Shown in pieces: positions 35,961 through 45,892 of a stretch of 64,000 nucleotides of DNA. How positions within the stretch are numbered: the stretch's first letter is position 1; every line of letters starts with the position of its first letter. Origin of the DNA: JBARKJ01 sp963698885 (lineage in GTDB: Bacteria; Nitrospirota; JACRHJ01); NCBI GenBank assembly GCA_963698885.1, contig CAVOSJ010000007.1, positions 62,001 to 126,000 on the forward strand. Direction: 5' to 3'. Made by a program: the position numbers and the translations under genes. Under the pieces are notes generated by a model. The model ran no database searches, was not told the DNA's origin, and was given only the letters and a program-made list of their open reading frames with translations.

Positions 35961-37166
35961 ATGCCAGTTTTTGTTTATAAGGCCGGGCGAGAAGACGGAA
36001 GCGTCTTCATAAAGGAAGCGGACGCCGACAGCCCGGAGGCGCTCAGGAGAGAGCTGGAGGAGAGCGGATATCTCGTGCTCCAGCTCAAGAGGCGGCATGC
36101 GCTGGGGCTTGGGGCCCTCTCGGGCCGGAAAAAGCTGAAGACCGAAGATTTTCTGGTCTTCAACCAGGAACTGCTGGTGCTGATAAAGGCCGGTCTGCCC
36201 ATCGTGCAGTCGCTGGACATCCTGGCGGAGAGGACTTCCCATACAGCATTCAAAGACGCTCTTGTGGATGTAAAGACTGAAGTCCGCGGAGGGAAGTCCC
36301 TTTCGGATGCCATGTCCCGGCACCCAGGCTTCTTCCCGGAACTTTTCTGCAACTCTCTTCGGGCGGGTGAACGCACCGGCGCCCTGGCTGAAGTGCTGGA
36401 GCGCTTCATAGTTTACCAGAAGAGGCTGCTCGATGTGAAGAGGAAGATGGTCAGCGCGTTGACCTACCCTACTTTCATTGTAGGGTTTACCATCTTACTC
36501 CTCATCTTTCTGCTGACCTATGTAGTGCCCGCCTTCACGCAGACATACGCGGACTCGCAAGCTTCCCTCCCGTTGCCTACCTTGATGCTGATGAATTTTA
36601 CGCACATTTTAAGGAAATTCTTTCTGCTGTTTGTCGCCCTGGCCGTGGGTGCGGTTTACGCTTTCAGGGCCTGGTACCGCACTGACAACGGAAGACTGAC
36701 AGTGGACAAGTATCTGCTCAAAGTGCCTTTAATCGGCGGCGCGCTGAAGGGCTATATCATAAGCACCATGACCAGGACCCTTTCCACGATACTCGCGGGC
36801 GGCATACCTATGCTCCAGGCGCTGGAGATGGTGTCGAGGTCGATCACGAACCGCGAAGTATCGAACAAGCTGAAATATGTCCAGGAGAGGGTCCGGGAGG
36901 GGATAAGCCTGGCCGGGTCGTTCGAAGAGACGAAGATAATGCCCACCATGACGATCAGGATGATAGAGGTCGGGGAGGCCACGGGCGCCCTGGAAGCCAT
37001 GCTGGACGACATATCCAATTTCTACGAAGACAAGGTCAACGTCCGCTTGCAGAGGATGACCAGCCTCATCGAACCCATCATAATCGCTACACTGGGGCTT
37101 GTTGTCGGGTCCATCGTGATAATAATGTACCTGCCTATATTCGAGATGGCGGGGACCATTAAATAA
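35961..37166 (+). CDS. gspF: Type II secretion / type IV pilus inner-membrane protein F
   Basis: This complete 401-residue PilC/GspF protein is the inner-membrane platform of the assembly machine. It has the two T2SSF repeats (FNQELLVLIKAGLPIVQSL and STMTRTLSTILAGGIPMLQA), three membrane helices (for example FIVGFTILLLIFLLTYVVP) and a typical C-terminus ATLGLVVGSIVIIMYLPIFE. AAAGG precedes the ATG. It is first in a ten-gene cluster that continues with the ATPase 17 bases later. Confidence 0.94.
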   Translation: MPVFVYKAGREDGSVFIKEADADSPEALRRELEESGYLVLQLKRRHALGLGALSGRKKLKTEDFLVFNQELLVLIKAGLPIVQSLDILAERTSHTAFKDALVDVKTEVRGGKSLSDAMSRHPGFFPELFCNSLRAGERTGALAEVLERFIVYQKRLLDVKRKMVSALTYPTFIVGFTILLLIFLLTYVVPAFTQTYADSQASLPLPTLMLMNFTHILRKFFLLFVALAVGAVYAFRAWYRTDNGRLTVDKYLLKVPLIGGALKGYIISTMTRTLSTILAGGIPMLQALEMVSRSITNREVSNKLKYVQERVREGISLAGSFEETKIMPTMTIRMIEVGEATGALEAMLDDISNFYEDKVNVRLQRMTSLIEPIIIATLGLVVGSIVIIMYLPIFEMAGTIK

Positions 37167-37183
37167 AGGACGCCTAAACCAAG

Positions 37184-39379
37184 ATGGAAGAAGAATTGAA
37201 GACTGCGGGAAAAGAAATCCTTGCGGGGGTAGAGCCGGGGCCGGCAACGGAAAAAGCTACCATCCTCGTGGTGGACGACGAGCGGGATATTCTCGTATTA
37301 ATCTCGAAGATCCTGACCTCGAACGGTTTTTCCGTCCTTTCCGCCGCCAACGGCATGGAGGCTTTAGAGAAGGTGAAGGACACCTCTCCGGACCTGGTGC
37401 TCCTGGACTACATGATGCCCGGGCTGAACGGCCTGGACGTCCTGAAGGAGATAAAGAAGCTCCGTTCGGATACCGATGTCATCATCATAACCGGCCGGGG
37501 GAGCGAGACGACCGCCGCGGACTCCATCAAAATGGGCGCCGTGGGCTACATACCCAAGCCCTTTGACAGGGACAGCCTGCTGGGCGCGGTCAGGCGCGCC
37601 TTAAACGAGCGCGGGGAGCGTCTGGCGGCCGAGGACCGGGAGATAGTAAAAATATCCCGGATGGTCGGCAAACAGCGTATCGGGGAGATCATGGTCTCCA
37701 AGGGGTACGCAAGCCATGCGGAGATAGAGGGCGTCCTGGAGGGCGTGAAGGGTACGGAAAAGAGGATAGGCCAGGTGCTCATGGAGAACGGGGTCATATC
37801 GGAAGAGCAGCTTTCCAGGAGCCTCGCCTATCAGCACGGGGTCAAGTTCGTAAACCTGTTCAACTTCCATATCGAGCCCCGCTTCTTCGAGACCGTCTCT
37901 TACGAGCTTATGGACCGCTACCAGTTCGTGCCGTACGAAGAGGAAGGCGGCAGGCTCATCATCGCCGTCTCCGACCCCACGAATATCATAATGGTGGACG
38001 AACTGGAACTCCTCCTGGGACGGCCCCTGGGGATATGCGTGGCGACGAACGCTTCCATCGCCGAGGCCCTGAAAAGGAGCGAAGGCTCCCAGAGGGTCTT
38101 AAAAGAGGTGACCGAGGAGTTCAAGCTCCACCTGGTTAAGGAGACGGAGGAGGGCGAAGAGACCCTCTCCATGGACCGCCTGGGCGAGGAGATAAGCCCG
38201 ATCATAAAGCTTGTGGACACGATTCTCTTTTCCGCCATCCAGAAGCGGGCCTCCGACATCCATATCGAGTCCGACGAGCGCCACGTGATCGTGAAATACA
38301 GGATAGACGGCGTGCTCTACCGTGCGATGGACCCGATTGACGCGCGTTTTCAGACCACTATCATCTCGCGAATAAAGATCATGTCCGAGCTTGACATCGC
38401 CGAGCGGCGCATCCCGCAGGACGGGCGTTTCAAGATAAAGCTCAAGGACAGGAAGATCGACTTCCGCGTGTCCATAATGCCCTCCATATTCGGCGAGGAC
38501 GTGGTGATAAGGATACTGGACAAGGAGTCTATTACGGCGGACCTCCACGAACTCCGGCTGGACCGCCTGGGATACTCCGAGAACGACCTGAAGCGCTTCA
38601 GGAAGGCGGTGCTGGAGCCTTACGGGATGGTGCTTGTCACCGGCCCTACCGGCTCCGGAAAGACTACCACGCTCTACGCCGCCATAAGCGAGATAAACAC
38701 CAGCGAAGACAAGATGATAACAATCGAAGACCCTGTCGAGTACCAGCTCGCGGGCGTGGTCCAGATACCGGTTAACGAAAAGAAGGGCCTCACCTTCGCA
38801 AGGGGGTTACGTTCCATCCTGAGACATGATCCGGACAAGATACTGGTCGGCGAGATCCGGGACCAGGAGACCGCGCAGATAGCCGTGGCGGCGGCCTTGA
38901 CCGGCCACCTGGTCTTTACCACGGTACACGCAAACAACGCCTTCGATGTCATAGGCCGGTTCACCAACATGGGTGTCGAGCCTTATAACTTCGTCAGCTC
39001 GCTGAACTGCATCCTGGCCCAGAGGCTGGTCAGGGTTATTTGCCTTAACTGCAAGCGTCCAGTCAAGCTTTCCAAGGAGGCGTTCGCCGACTCCGGCATT
39101 GATTACGACGACATAGTCAAGCGGGGCATAATTTTTTACGAGGGCAAGGGCTGCGCCGAGTGCAACGGTACCGGTTACAAGGGCAGGAAGGCCATAACGG
39201 AGTTCCTGGACCTCTCGGACCGCATAAAGGAAATGATGCTGGAGCGAAGGCCGGTTTCCGAGCTGAGGAAGGCCGCCGTCGAGGAGGGCATGAGTACGCT
39301 GAGGCAGTCCGCGCTCCAGAAGGCATTCAAGGGAGAGACTACCCTGCGCGAGATAAACAGGGTTACGTTTGTGGAGTAA
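37184..39379 (+). CDS. Receiver-domain fused assembly ATPase (REC-GspE/PilB)
   Basis: This 731-residue protein joins a CheY-like receiver (about 24-135) to a GspE/PilB ATPase. The receiver has a full active site: Asp31/Asp32, phospho-acceptor Asp75 in LLDYMMPG, Thr103 and Lys125. An MshEN/T2SSE_N domain follows (RIGEIMVSKGYAS, GVISEEQLSRSLA), then the ATPase with VTGPTGSGKTTTLYA near 486, the Asp and His boxes (ILVGEIRDQETAQIA, TTVHANNA) and a four-Cys Zn site (CLNC, CAEC). The fusion suggests that phosphorylation regulates assembly directly. Most GspE and PilB proteins lack a receiver. The gene is intact. Confidence 0.93.
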   Translation: MEEELKTAGKEILAGVEPGPATEKATILVVDDERDILVLISKILTSNGFSVLSAANGMEALEKVKDTSPDLVLLDYMMPGLNGLDVLKEIKKLRSDTDVIIITGRGSETTAADSIKMGAVGYIPKPFDRDSLLGAVRRALNERGERLAAEDREIVKISRMVGKQRIGEIMVSKGYASHAEIEGVLEGVKGTEKRIGQVLMENGVISEEQLSRSLAYQHGVKFVNLFNFHIEPRFFETVSYELMDRYQFVPYEEEGGRLIIAVSDPTNIIMVDELELLLGRPLGICVATNASIAEALKRSEGSQRVLKEVTEEFKLHLVKETEEGEETLSMDRLGEEISPIIKLVDTILFSAIQKRASDIHIESDERHVIVKYRIDGVLYRAMDPIDARFQTTIISRIKIMSELDIAERRIPQDGRFKIKLKDRKIDFRVSIMPSIFGEDVVIRILDKESITADLHELRLDRLGYSENDLKRFRKAVLEPYGMVLVTGPTGSGKTTTLYAAISEINTSEDKMITIEDPVEYQLAGVVQIPVNEKKGLTFARGLRSILRHDPDKILVGEIRDQETAQIAVAAALTGHLVFTTVHANNAFDVIGRFTNMGVEPYNFVSSLNCILAQRLVRVICLNCKRPVKLSKEAFADSGIDYDDIVKRGIIFYEGKGCAECNGTGYKGRKAITEFLDLSDRIKEMMLERRPVSELRKAAVEEGMSTLRQSALQKAFKGETTLREINRVTFVE

Positions 39380-39381
39380 AG

Positions 39382-40329
39382 ATGTTTTCTTTCAGGAAAA
39401 ATCTGGGTCTTGAGATAGGCCAGAGGGCGCTGAGGGCCGCGAAACTCATAAAAAACCACGGGGAGTTCGAGGTCCAGTGGCTAAAGGAAGCGCCGCTTCC
39501 GGCGGGGCTCCTGCATGACTCGTTCACGGAGCCGAACATCTCGGACATCCCGGAGTTCGCGGCGAGAGTCCGGGGCCTTCTGGACGGGAACACGCGCGGG
39601 ACCCGGCTGTCTGTCACGCTCCCGGACTACGTGGCGAGGGTGCAGGTACTGGATTTCGACTCAGCCCCGAAAGTTAACGAAACGGAACAGATGCTGCGGT
39701 GGCGGCTGAAAAAAATACTGCCGTTCGAGATCGACCTGGCGACGCTTCGGTGGCAGTACCTTGGGAAGTTCCAGGCAAGCGAAAAGGAGCAGCACCGTTA
39801 TCTTGTCTCGATAATAAAAACGGAAATACTCTCGCAGTACCGGGCGGCGCTCTCCGAGGCTGGCGTCAACGCGGAGCGGCTTGGGTTAGCATCTTTTTCG
39901 GTGTGGAACCTCTTCCGGGCCAATGTCCTTAAAGAATTGGGCGAGGATGCCAATTTCGCCGTCATGAACCTGGCGGCCGGCAAGCTCTCGGTTATAATAT
40001 TTCACAAAGGCTCTCCGCATTTTATGAGGCTGAAGGACTTGGGGAAGCTGGATGAGTCTTCAGAAAACGGCGGTATCGACATTATCCGGGTGCTCCGGGA
40101 ACTGAACGCGTCGCTTGTCTATTACAGGGAAAACTTTTCCTCCTCGTCCATCAAGACCGTATATATCTCCGGGGACGCCGGAGGGATAGAGAGCCTGGCG
40201 GAGGAAGCCGGCGCGAAATCGGGGATAGACGCGCGGATGCTTTCACTGAAGAGCGCGGTGCGGCAGGGTGCCGTTCCGGGCCTGTCCGCCTGTTTCTCGG
40301 CCGCCTGCGGCGCGGCCTCGGAGATCTAA
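39382..40329 (+). CDS. pilM: PilM/GspL-cytoplasmic-like actin-fold protein
   Basis: This 315-residue PilM-like protein has the actin-fold start (NLGLEIGQRALRAAKL), the LPDYVARVQVLDF segment and MLRWRLKKILPFE, which is typical of pilus assembly PilM. It would sit in the cytoplasm and bind PilN. The ATG follows the ATPase stop after two bases. The open frame also extends upstream inside the ATPase gene, which is ignored. Confidence 0.85.
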   Translation: MFSFRKNLGLEIGQRALRAAKLIKNHGEFEVQWLKEAPLPAGLLHDSFTEPNISDIPEFAARVRGLLDGNTRGTRLSVTLPDYVARVQVLDFDSAPKVNETEQMLRWRLKKILPFEIDLATLRWQYLGKFQASEKEQHRYLVSIIKTEILSQYRAALSEAGVNAERLGLASFSVWNLFRANVLKELGEDANFAVMNLAAGKLSVIIFHKGSPHFMRLKDLGKLDESSENGGIDIIRVLRELNASLVYYRENFSSSSIKTVYISGDAGGIESLAEEAGAKSGIDARMLSLKSAVRQGAVPGLSACFSAACGAASEI

Positions 40330-40365
40330 CCCGATAAATTACAGAGAAATTATCAAAGACATTAA

Positions 40366-40998
40366 ATGATGCGTATAGAAATAAACTTCGCTTCAAGAGA
40401 ATACCAGCTGTTAAGGAAGGCTTACTTCGCGCTTGCCGTCGCGATCGCGGCGGCGGTCCTGCTCTTCGCCTATAATTACGGCGAGTACAGGAATTCGGTC
40501 CAGAAGGTCCGCTCTTTTTCAGCGCAGCTGGCGTTGCAGGAGAGGATAGCTTCCGAGATGGACCAGAAACTGGCCCAGATTAAAAAAGAGGTGGGCGGCG
40601 CGGCGGACGTAAAAGCGGCGCTTAAGGAGGCGGATTTCGCCAACAACGCCATTGCCAGGAGAGTCTTTTCGTGGACGGCGTTCCTGAACCGGCTTGAGGA
40701 AGTAGTGCCGGACGGGGTGGGGATAACCGATGTAAAGCCGGATTTTCAGACGCTCGAGATGAATATCTCCGGCACGTCGCTTTCCTCGAGCCAGTTGATG
40801 GAGTTCGTGGAACGGCTTACGAAATCAAAATACTTCGAGGAGATACCGCCCGACTTCCATACCTCTTCAGTGGTGGTGGACAAGGATATCGGTATGACAG
40901 TGCAGAAATTCAACCTGATAATCAAATATAACCCGGACGGGACGCGCTCCTCAAAAAGCCCCTACAAATCTACGGAGCTTAAAGGAGGGACGCAGTGA
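40366..40998 (+). CDS. pilN: PilN-like assembly protein
   Basis: This 210-residue protein has a single N-terminal membrane helix (AYFALAVAIAAAVLLFAYNY) after a short cytoplasmic INFAS segment that is the PilM-binding motif type. A coiled coil and a ferredoxin-like periplasmic domain follow (FLNRLEEVVPDGVGITDV). It matches PilN in layout and position. It overlaps the next gene by four bases (GTGA). Confidence 0.85.
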   Translation: MMRIEINFASREYQLLRKAYFALAVAIAAAVLLFAYNYGEYRNSVQKVRSFSAQLALQERIASEMDQKLAQIKKEVGGAADVKAALKEADFANNAIARRVFSWTAFLNRLEEVVPDGVGITDVKPDFQTLEMNISGTSLSSSQLMEFVERLTKSKYFEEIPPDFHTSSVVVDKDIGMTVQKFNLIIKYNPDGTRSSKSPYKSTELKGGTQ

Positions 40999-41549
40999 AG
41001 GCTTTGGTTGAACTTGTGATAAAAAACCGGAAGGCGCAGCTTCTGACGCTGCTTCTGACCGGCCTGCTTCTGGCGAATGGCGGCTTTTACCTGTTCAGGA
41101 CGAAGCCGGCCTCGCTCAAGGCGTCCGGCCTGGAGACAAGACTTCAGGATAACAGGCGGTCCATGAAGGCAAAGCAGGACCAGTACCGGCTTTACGCCTC
41201 GTTCGGCCGCGGGAAAGAACAACTGGAGGCCTTCAAGAAGATGCTCCCGGCAAAATCCGACTATACGGGCATACTCAGGGAGGTCTTTAAAATGGCGAAG
41301 GAAGACGGGGTGAAAAGCGATACCATCTCCGCCATGAAGAAAGAGGTGGAACACAACCAGGAGGAAGACATAGTGCAGATATCTTTCTCCATGCCCGTCA
41401 CCGGAAGGTACAAAGACGTCAGGAAGTTCATCCACGACATGGAGAGCTCTTCTTTGTTTTTGAATATAGACGATCTGGGCCTTGACAGTAACGAGGGAAC
41501 GGGGGAGATAGCGGTTACCCTCGGTCTTACCACCTACGCGAGATCCTGA
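40995..41549 (+). CDS. pilO: PilO/GspM-like assembly protein
   Basis: This 184-residue protein has one N-terminal membrane helix (LLTLLLTGLLLANGGFYLF), a coiled coil and a C-terminal ferredoxin-like domain (ISFSMPVTGRYKDVRKFIHD) as in PilO. It should pair with the PilN-like protein in the periplasmic alignment complex. The GTG start overlaps the upstream TGA. The stop overlaps the next ATG by one base (TGATG), so the set is translationally coupled. Confidence 0.85.
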   Translation: MKALVELVIKNRKAQLLTLLLTGLLLANGGFYLFRTKPASLKASGLETRLQDNRRSMKAKQDQYRLYASFGRGKEQLEAFKKMLPAKSDYTGILREVFKMAKEDGVKSDTISAMKKEVEHNQEEDIVQISFSMPVTGRYKDVRKFIHDMESSSLFLNIDDLGLDSNEGTGEIAVTLGLTTYARS

Positions 41550-42358
41550 TGAAAGATAAAAGAACGACTGTACTTATAGCAGTGCTGGCCGTCCTGGCGG
41601 GGATATTGATTATTACTAAATTGATGTCTTCCGGCCCGGTGAAAAACGCTCCGGCCCCCGTCCGCGCCGCGGACAAAAAAGCCGCCCTGGCGGGAATGCC
41701 GAAGACGGCCATTAAAGTGGACCTTGACCTGCTGGGGAAGCCGAAGGAGGGCTACCTGGCGTCGAAGAACATATTCAACCCGGTATATGAAAAGCCGTCC
41801 CTGCCGAAACGCGCCGCGAAAAGAGGGGCAGGGGGGAACACGGTTACGGTAACTCCGCTTAAGGCGCTTCCGCCGCCTCCGCCGCCGAAGTCTCAGGCGG
41901 AGATAGACATGGAGAACGCGCGCGAGGAGATGAATAAGCTCAAGGTCCTGGGTTTCCTGAAAAGGAAGGGGAGGATGGACGTCTTTTTATCCCTGGGCCA
42001 GGAAAATTATGTAGTGGCCAAAGGGGATAACATAACGAAGCAATATTATCTCACGGACGTGGCTAAGGACTCGCTGACCGTATCCGACAGGAAGACGGGC
42101 ACCTCTGTGAAACTCAACACGGATTTCACCAGGGATGCCTCTTCCAAAATCGTCCCTTCTCCCGGATTTGGGGGGATGGGAGCAGGAGGCGGAATGCCGC
42201 AGCGCTTTCCAAATCCGTACGGGGGAAGGCCGCCGGGGCCTCCGGGCGGGAACTATGTCCAGCCCGGGAACATGCCGAGACCTCAGGGCATGGCCGCCCA
42301 GCCCGGCAGCGCGCAGGGGGCATTGCCTGATCCTTTGAATAATTTTTCGACAAGATAG
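41549..42358 (+). CDS. PilP/GspC-like protein with proline- and glycine-rich tail
   Basis: This 269-residue protein has one N-terminal membrane helix (TVLIAVLAVLAGILIITKL), a Pro-rich spacer (PPPPPPKSQAE), a small beta domain (LKVLGFLKRKGRMDVFLSLG ... YVVAKGDNITKQYYLTDV) like the HR domain of GspC or PilP, and a low-complexity tail rich in Gly, Pro and Met. It probably links the inner-membrane complex to the secretin encoded next. The assignment rests on position and domain shape more than on strong motifs. Confidence 0.75.
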   Translation: MKDKRTTVLIAVLAVLAGILIITKLMSSGPVKNAPAPVRAADKKAALAGMPKTAIKVDLDLLGKPKEGYLASKNIFNPVYEKPSLPKRAAKRGAGGNTVTVTPLKALPPPPPPKSQAEIDMENAREEMNKLKVLGFLKRKGRMDVFLSLGQENYVVAKGDNITKQYYLTDVAKDSLTVSDRKTGTSVKLNTDFTRDASSKIVPSPGFGGMGAGGGMPQRFPNPYGGRPPGPPGGNYVQPGNMPRPQGMAAQPGSAQGALPDPLNNFSTR

Positions 42359-42382
42359 ACGCTTATTCCTGAAAGGGGGAAC

Positions 42383-44967
42383 ATGTTCAATCTCGTCAGG
42401 TTTTGCGCGGCGCTCCTCATATGCGTAGTCCTCGCGGGCTGTGCCGGAGACGTCGCTTTCAAGAAGGGAGAAAAATCCGCCTTGAATGGAGACCTGGACC
42501 GGGCGGTGTCGTTTTACCGGCAGGCATTGCAGCAGGACCCGGAAAATGTCGAATATCTTACCCGGCTGACCAAGGTCCAGAACCAGGCGGCGTTAAACCA
42601 TATCGACCGGGCCGCCCGTTACCTGCAGGAGAAGAACCCCGAAGCCGCGATATACGAGGCCCAGCAGGCGAATATCTACGACCCGAACAGCGACAAGGCG
42701 CGCCTTCTCATAGGAAAGGCCCGGAAGCTTAAGGATGTCGAGGAGACCCTCGCATCGGGCAAAAGCTACCTCGCCGCGGGAAGGCCCAACGAGGCGCTGA
42801 ACCAGTTTAACAAAGGCTCTTGAACTGGACCCAAAGAACAAGCTCGCCGCGGAGTATGTGGAGAGGATAACGAAGCAGAAGGCGCAAGCGGAGGAAATCG
42901 ACGAGCTCGACCTGGCATCGAACGAGCCGATTACGTTATCGTTTAAGGACGCGAAGCTGAAGGAGGTCTTTGAATTTCTCTCGAAGATTTCCGGCATAAG
43001 CATCCTCTTCGACGAAGACGTGAAGGACCAGCCCGTTACCGTCTTCGCCAAGGATGTCTCGTTCAAGCAGGCGCTGAACCTGCTGCTCGCCACGAACAAG
43101 ATGTTTATGAAAAAGATAGCAAAAGACGCGATAATAATAATACCCAAGACAAAGTCGAAGCTGGACCAGTACCAGGACCTGATGATCAGGACCTTCTACC
43201 TCTCCCATATCCCGGCGAAGGACATGGTGAACATCCTGCGCACGATGCTGGAGACGAGGAAGATAATAATAAACGATGGCCTGAATTCCATTACGCTCCG
43301 GGAGACCCCCGACAAGCTCAAGCTTAGCCGAGAAGCTTATCGCGGCGAACGACCGGCAAGACTCCGAGGTCCTCATAGACGTTTCGGTGATGTCCGTGGA
43401 CAAGGGGCCGGACCAGACAAACTACGGGATTGCCTGGCCCACGTCGGTCACGGGTACGATTTTGCCGGGCGGCCTGAGCAGTTTAACCGCGGGTTCCACC
43501 ACAACGGACTCCAGCGGTAATACCACCACGACGGCCGCTTCAATACCGAACCCAGTGACAACGAACTGGAATGCTCTTTCGACTGCCGCTAAATCGTTTG
43601 GGCAAGAATCTCGTCTTCAGCTACCCTCGGCCACTGCCACGCTCGAGTGAGACGTTGGCCAACGCCGAGACCCTTACCAACCCGCAGATAAGGACGCTGA
43701 ACAACAAGCCCGCGAAGATACTTATCGGAAGCAGGATACCCGTCCAGACCAGCACGGCGGTCGGGAGCGCGGTAGTGGGCGCGGTCAGCACCTTCGAGTA
43801 CAGGGACATCGGCATCAAGCTCACCGTCGAGCCGGATATAGGGCTCGGCGACGACGTGAAGCTGAAGACGACGCTGGAAGTCAGTTCTCTGGGCGCAAGC
43901 ATTAGCGTGGGCGGCCTGAGCGAGCCGACCTTCAACACCACCACCGCCGAGACCACCCTGAGCTTAAAAGACGGCGAGACCGTCATAATCGGCGGCCTGC
44001 TGCAGAACGTGAACGGCACATCGGCCAGCGGAATCGCGGGGCTGATGGACGTCCCCATCCTGGGCAAGCTATTCTCAAGCAATGTCGTCGGCCCGAACTC
44101 CAAGCGCGAGCTGGTAATGACACTCACGCCGCACATAATCCGGCCGCTGGAGGTTCCGGGGACACAGGATACTTCCTTCTGGTCCGGGACGGAAGAGGCG
44201 TACGATACGAAGCCGCTGTTCGAGGAGAAAAAGACAAATCTCTCGACTCCGGAAACCGAAGCCGCGCCCGAAGGCGAAGCCGCGCAGGCGCCGGCTCCGG
44301 CGGCGCCTGCCGGACCCGTCGCGGTAATGCCCGCTCCGGGCGCAACCGTTCAACCCGCTGTGCCTGCTGTGCCCGCGCCGGGAGCGTCCGCACAGCCGGG
44401 GACGCCAGCACAGCCGGGGGCGCCAGCACAGCCGGGGGCGTCAGCGCAGCCGGTAACGCCCGTACAGCCGGGAGGTCGGCACAGCCGGTAACCCCGCCAA
44501 GCCGGGCTGGCGAAAATGCGGCCGCCATGCCCACGCCCGGCAAGATTGGCCGGGTGGGCACACTCTCGTTCGTGCCGGAGGTCATCCCGGTCAATGTGGG
44601 CCAGGAGATAACCGTGGACGTGATGGCGACGGATTTAGACTCGGTATTCGAGGCGCCGCTCTCGATTATCTATAACCCGAAGCTCGTAAAGTTTGTTAAG
44701 GCGGAAGAGGGCAATTACATGAACGTGGACAAGAAACCTACCTCCTTCATGGCTACGGCTAACGAAAAGATCGGGCTGATAGACGTCATGCTGGCCAGGG
44801 TGGGGGGCGTCCCGGGGGTAGCGGGCTCCGGAAGGCTTTTCTCGCTGACCTTCAAGGGCGTGGCCCCCGGCATCAGCCCGCTGGTCTTCAAGCAGAACGA
44901 CTTGAAAGATGTAAACCATGCTACAGTCCCCGCGGATCTGAAGACGGGCACGTTGTATGTTAAATAA
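42383..44967 (+). CDS. gspD: Secretin lipoprotein with TPR N-terminus and C-terminal cohesin-type domain (frame broken)
   Basis: This outer-membrane secretin is read in several frame segments. The signal peptide with lipobox LAGC gives a lipoprotein. TPR repeats follow (DLDRAVSFYRQALQQDP, AGRPNEALNQFNKAL), then a secretin N-domain (ITLSFKDAKLKEVFEFLS), the secretin core (VGAVSTFEYRDIGIKLTVEP, LSLKDGETVIIGGLLQ, LVMTLTPHIIRP), a Pro/Ala/Gln-rich linker and a cohesin-like domain (LSFVPEVIPVNVGQEITVDV). Breaks lie near 42815, 43330, three within 43595-43650, and 44480; each can be repaired by one base. It is a large insertion-free locus otherwise. AAAGGGGG precedes the ATG. Confidence 0.88.
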
Positions 44968-45482
44968 TACAAAAGGCGTCACGCTGACCGAACTCGTCGT
45001 CGTGATGGTCGTGTTGTCGATTCTGGCGTCGGTGGCGATGCCGGTTTACCGCATATCCGTAAAGCGTACAAAGGAGGCGGAACTCCGGGCTGACCTCCGG
45101 GAGATGCGGGACGCCATCGATGCATATAAGAAGCTCCATGACGACGGCAGGATTTCAACGGTGAATGCCGAATTCAACCTGGGGGCAAGCAGCGCCACGG
45201 GGTATCCTCCTACCCTCGGACGAACTGACCAAGCTTCAGACGCTTGTGCCCGTGGCCACAGTCGCGATAACCACCACCGGTTCCAGCGTTCCGCAGCTTC
45301 CGGCGAAGATAAGGCTTCTACGGAAAATCCCGGTGGACCCGATGACCGGAAAAGCTGAATGGGGCATGAGGAGCAACGCGGACGACCCGGACAGCACCGT
45401 ATGGGGCGGCCAGGACGTGTTCGACGTTTACTCGCTTTCCGACGGGACCGCGCTGGACGGGACGAAATACAAAGACTGGTAA
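44957..45482 (+). CDS. Type IV pilin-like protein / GspG-type pseudopilin 1 (one frame break)
   Basis: The prepilin leader is MLNNTKG, cleaved before VTLTELVVVMVVLSILA, with Glu at mature position 5. The GspG-like remainder (LRADLREMRDAIDAYKKLHDDG) switches frame near 45213; removing one G gives PPTLDELTKLQTLVP. The end, GQDVFDVYSLSDGTALDGTKY, is the usual Ca2+-site C-terminus of GspG. Its start overlaps the secretin end by 11 bases. Confidence 0.87.
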
Positions 45483-45491
45483 AGGTGAAGA

Positions 45492-45892
45492 TGAAGTTTT
45501 TTAAAAGAAAAAAAAGGCTTTACCCTGCTGGAGCTGATGATCGTCATCGCGATAATAAGCATACTCGCGACGATGGCCCAGCCCATGTTCAAGACCTACG
45601 TCCTGAGGTCGAAGGAGGCGGCGTTGAAGGAGGACCTCTTCAACCTCCGGAACGTCCTGGACCAGTACTACGCCGACAACGGGAAGTACCCGGACTCGCT
45701 TGACGACCTTGTGGCAAAAGGCTACATGCGTTCCATCCCGTCCGACCCGATCACCGGGATCGAAAGACTGGCGTCCTGAATATTTCACGAGCGACGACAG
45801 TTCCTCCGGGGAGACTTCCGGCGGTATTTGCGACGTCCACAGCGGGAGCGACAAAACAGGGCTGAACGGTATGAACTTATGCGGAATGGTAA
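45492..45892 (+). CDS. GspG-type pseudopilin 2 (frame broken)
   Basis: ATG 45492 is preceded by AAAGGTGA. Removing one A from an A8 run (45512-45519) gives MKFFKRKKG then FTLLELMIVIAIISILATMA, a canonical prepilin cleavage site with Glu5. The body NVLDQYYADNGKYPDSLDDL is GspG-like. A second change near 45768 restores SKDWRPEYFTSDDSSSGE and the end ICDVHSGSDKTGLNG, and a third near 45876 gives NYAEW and the stop at 45892. Confidence 0.8.
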
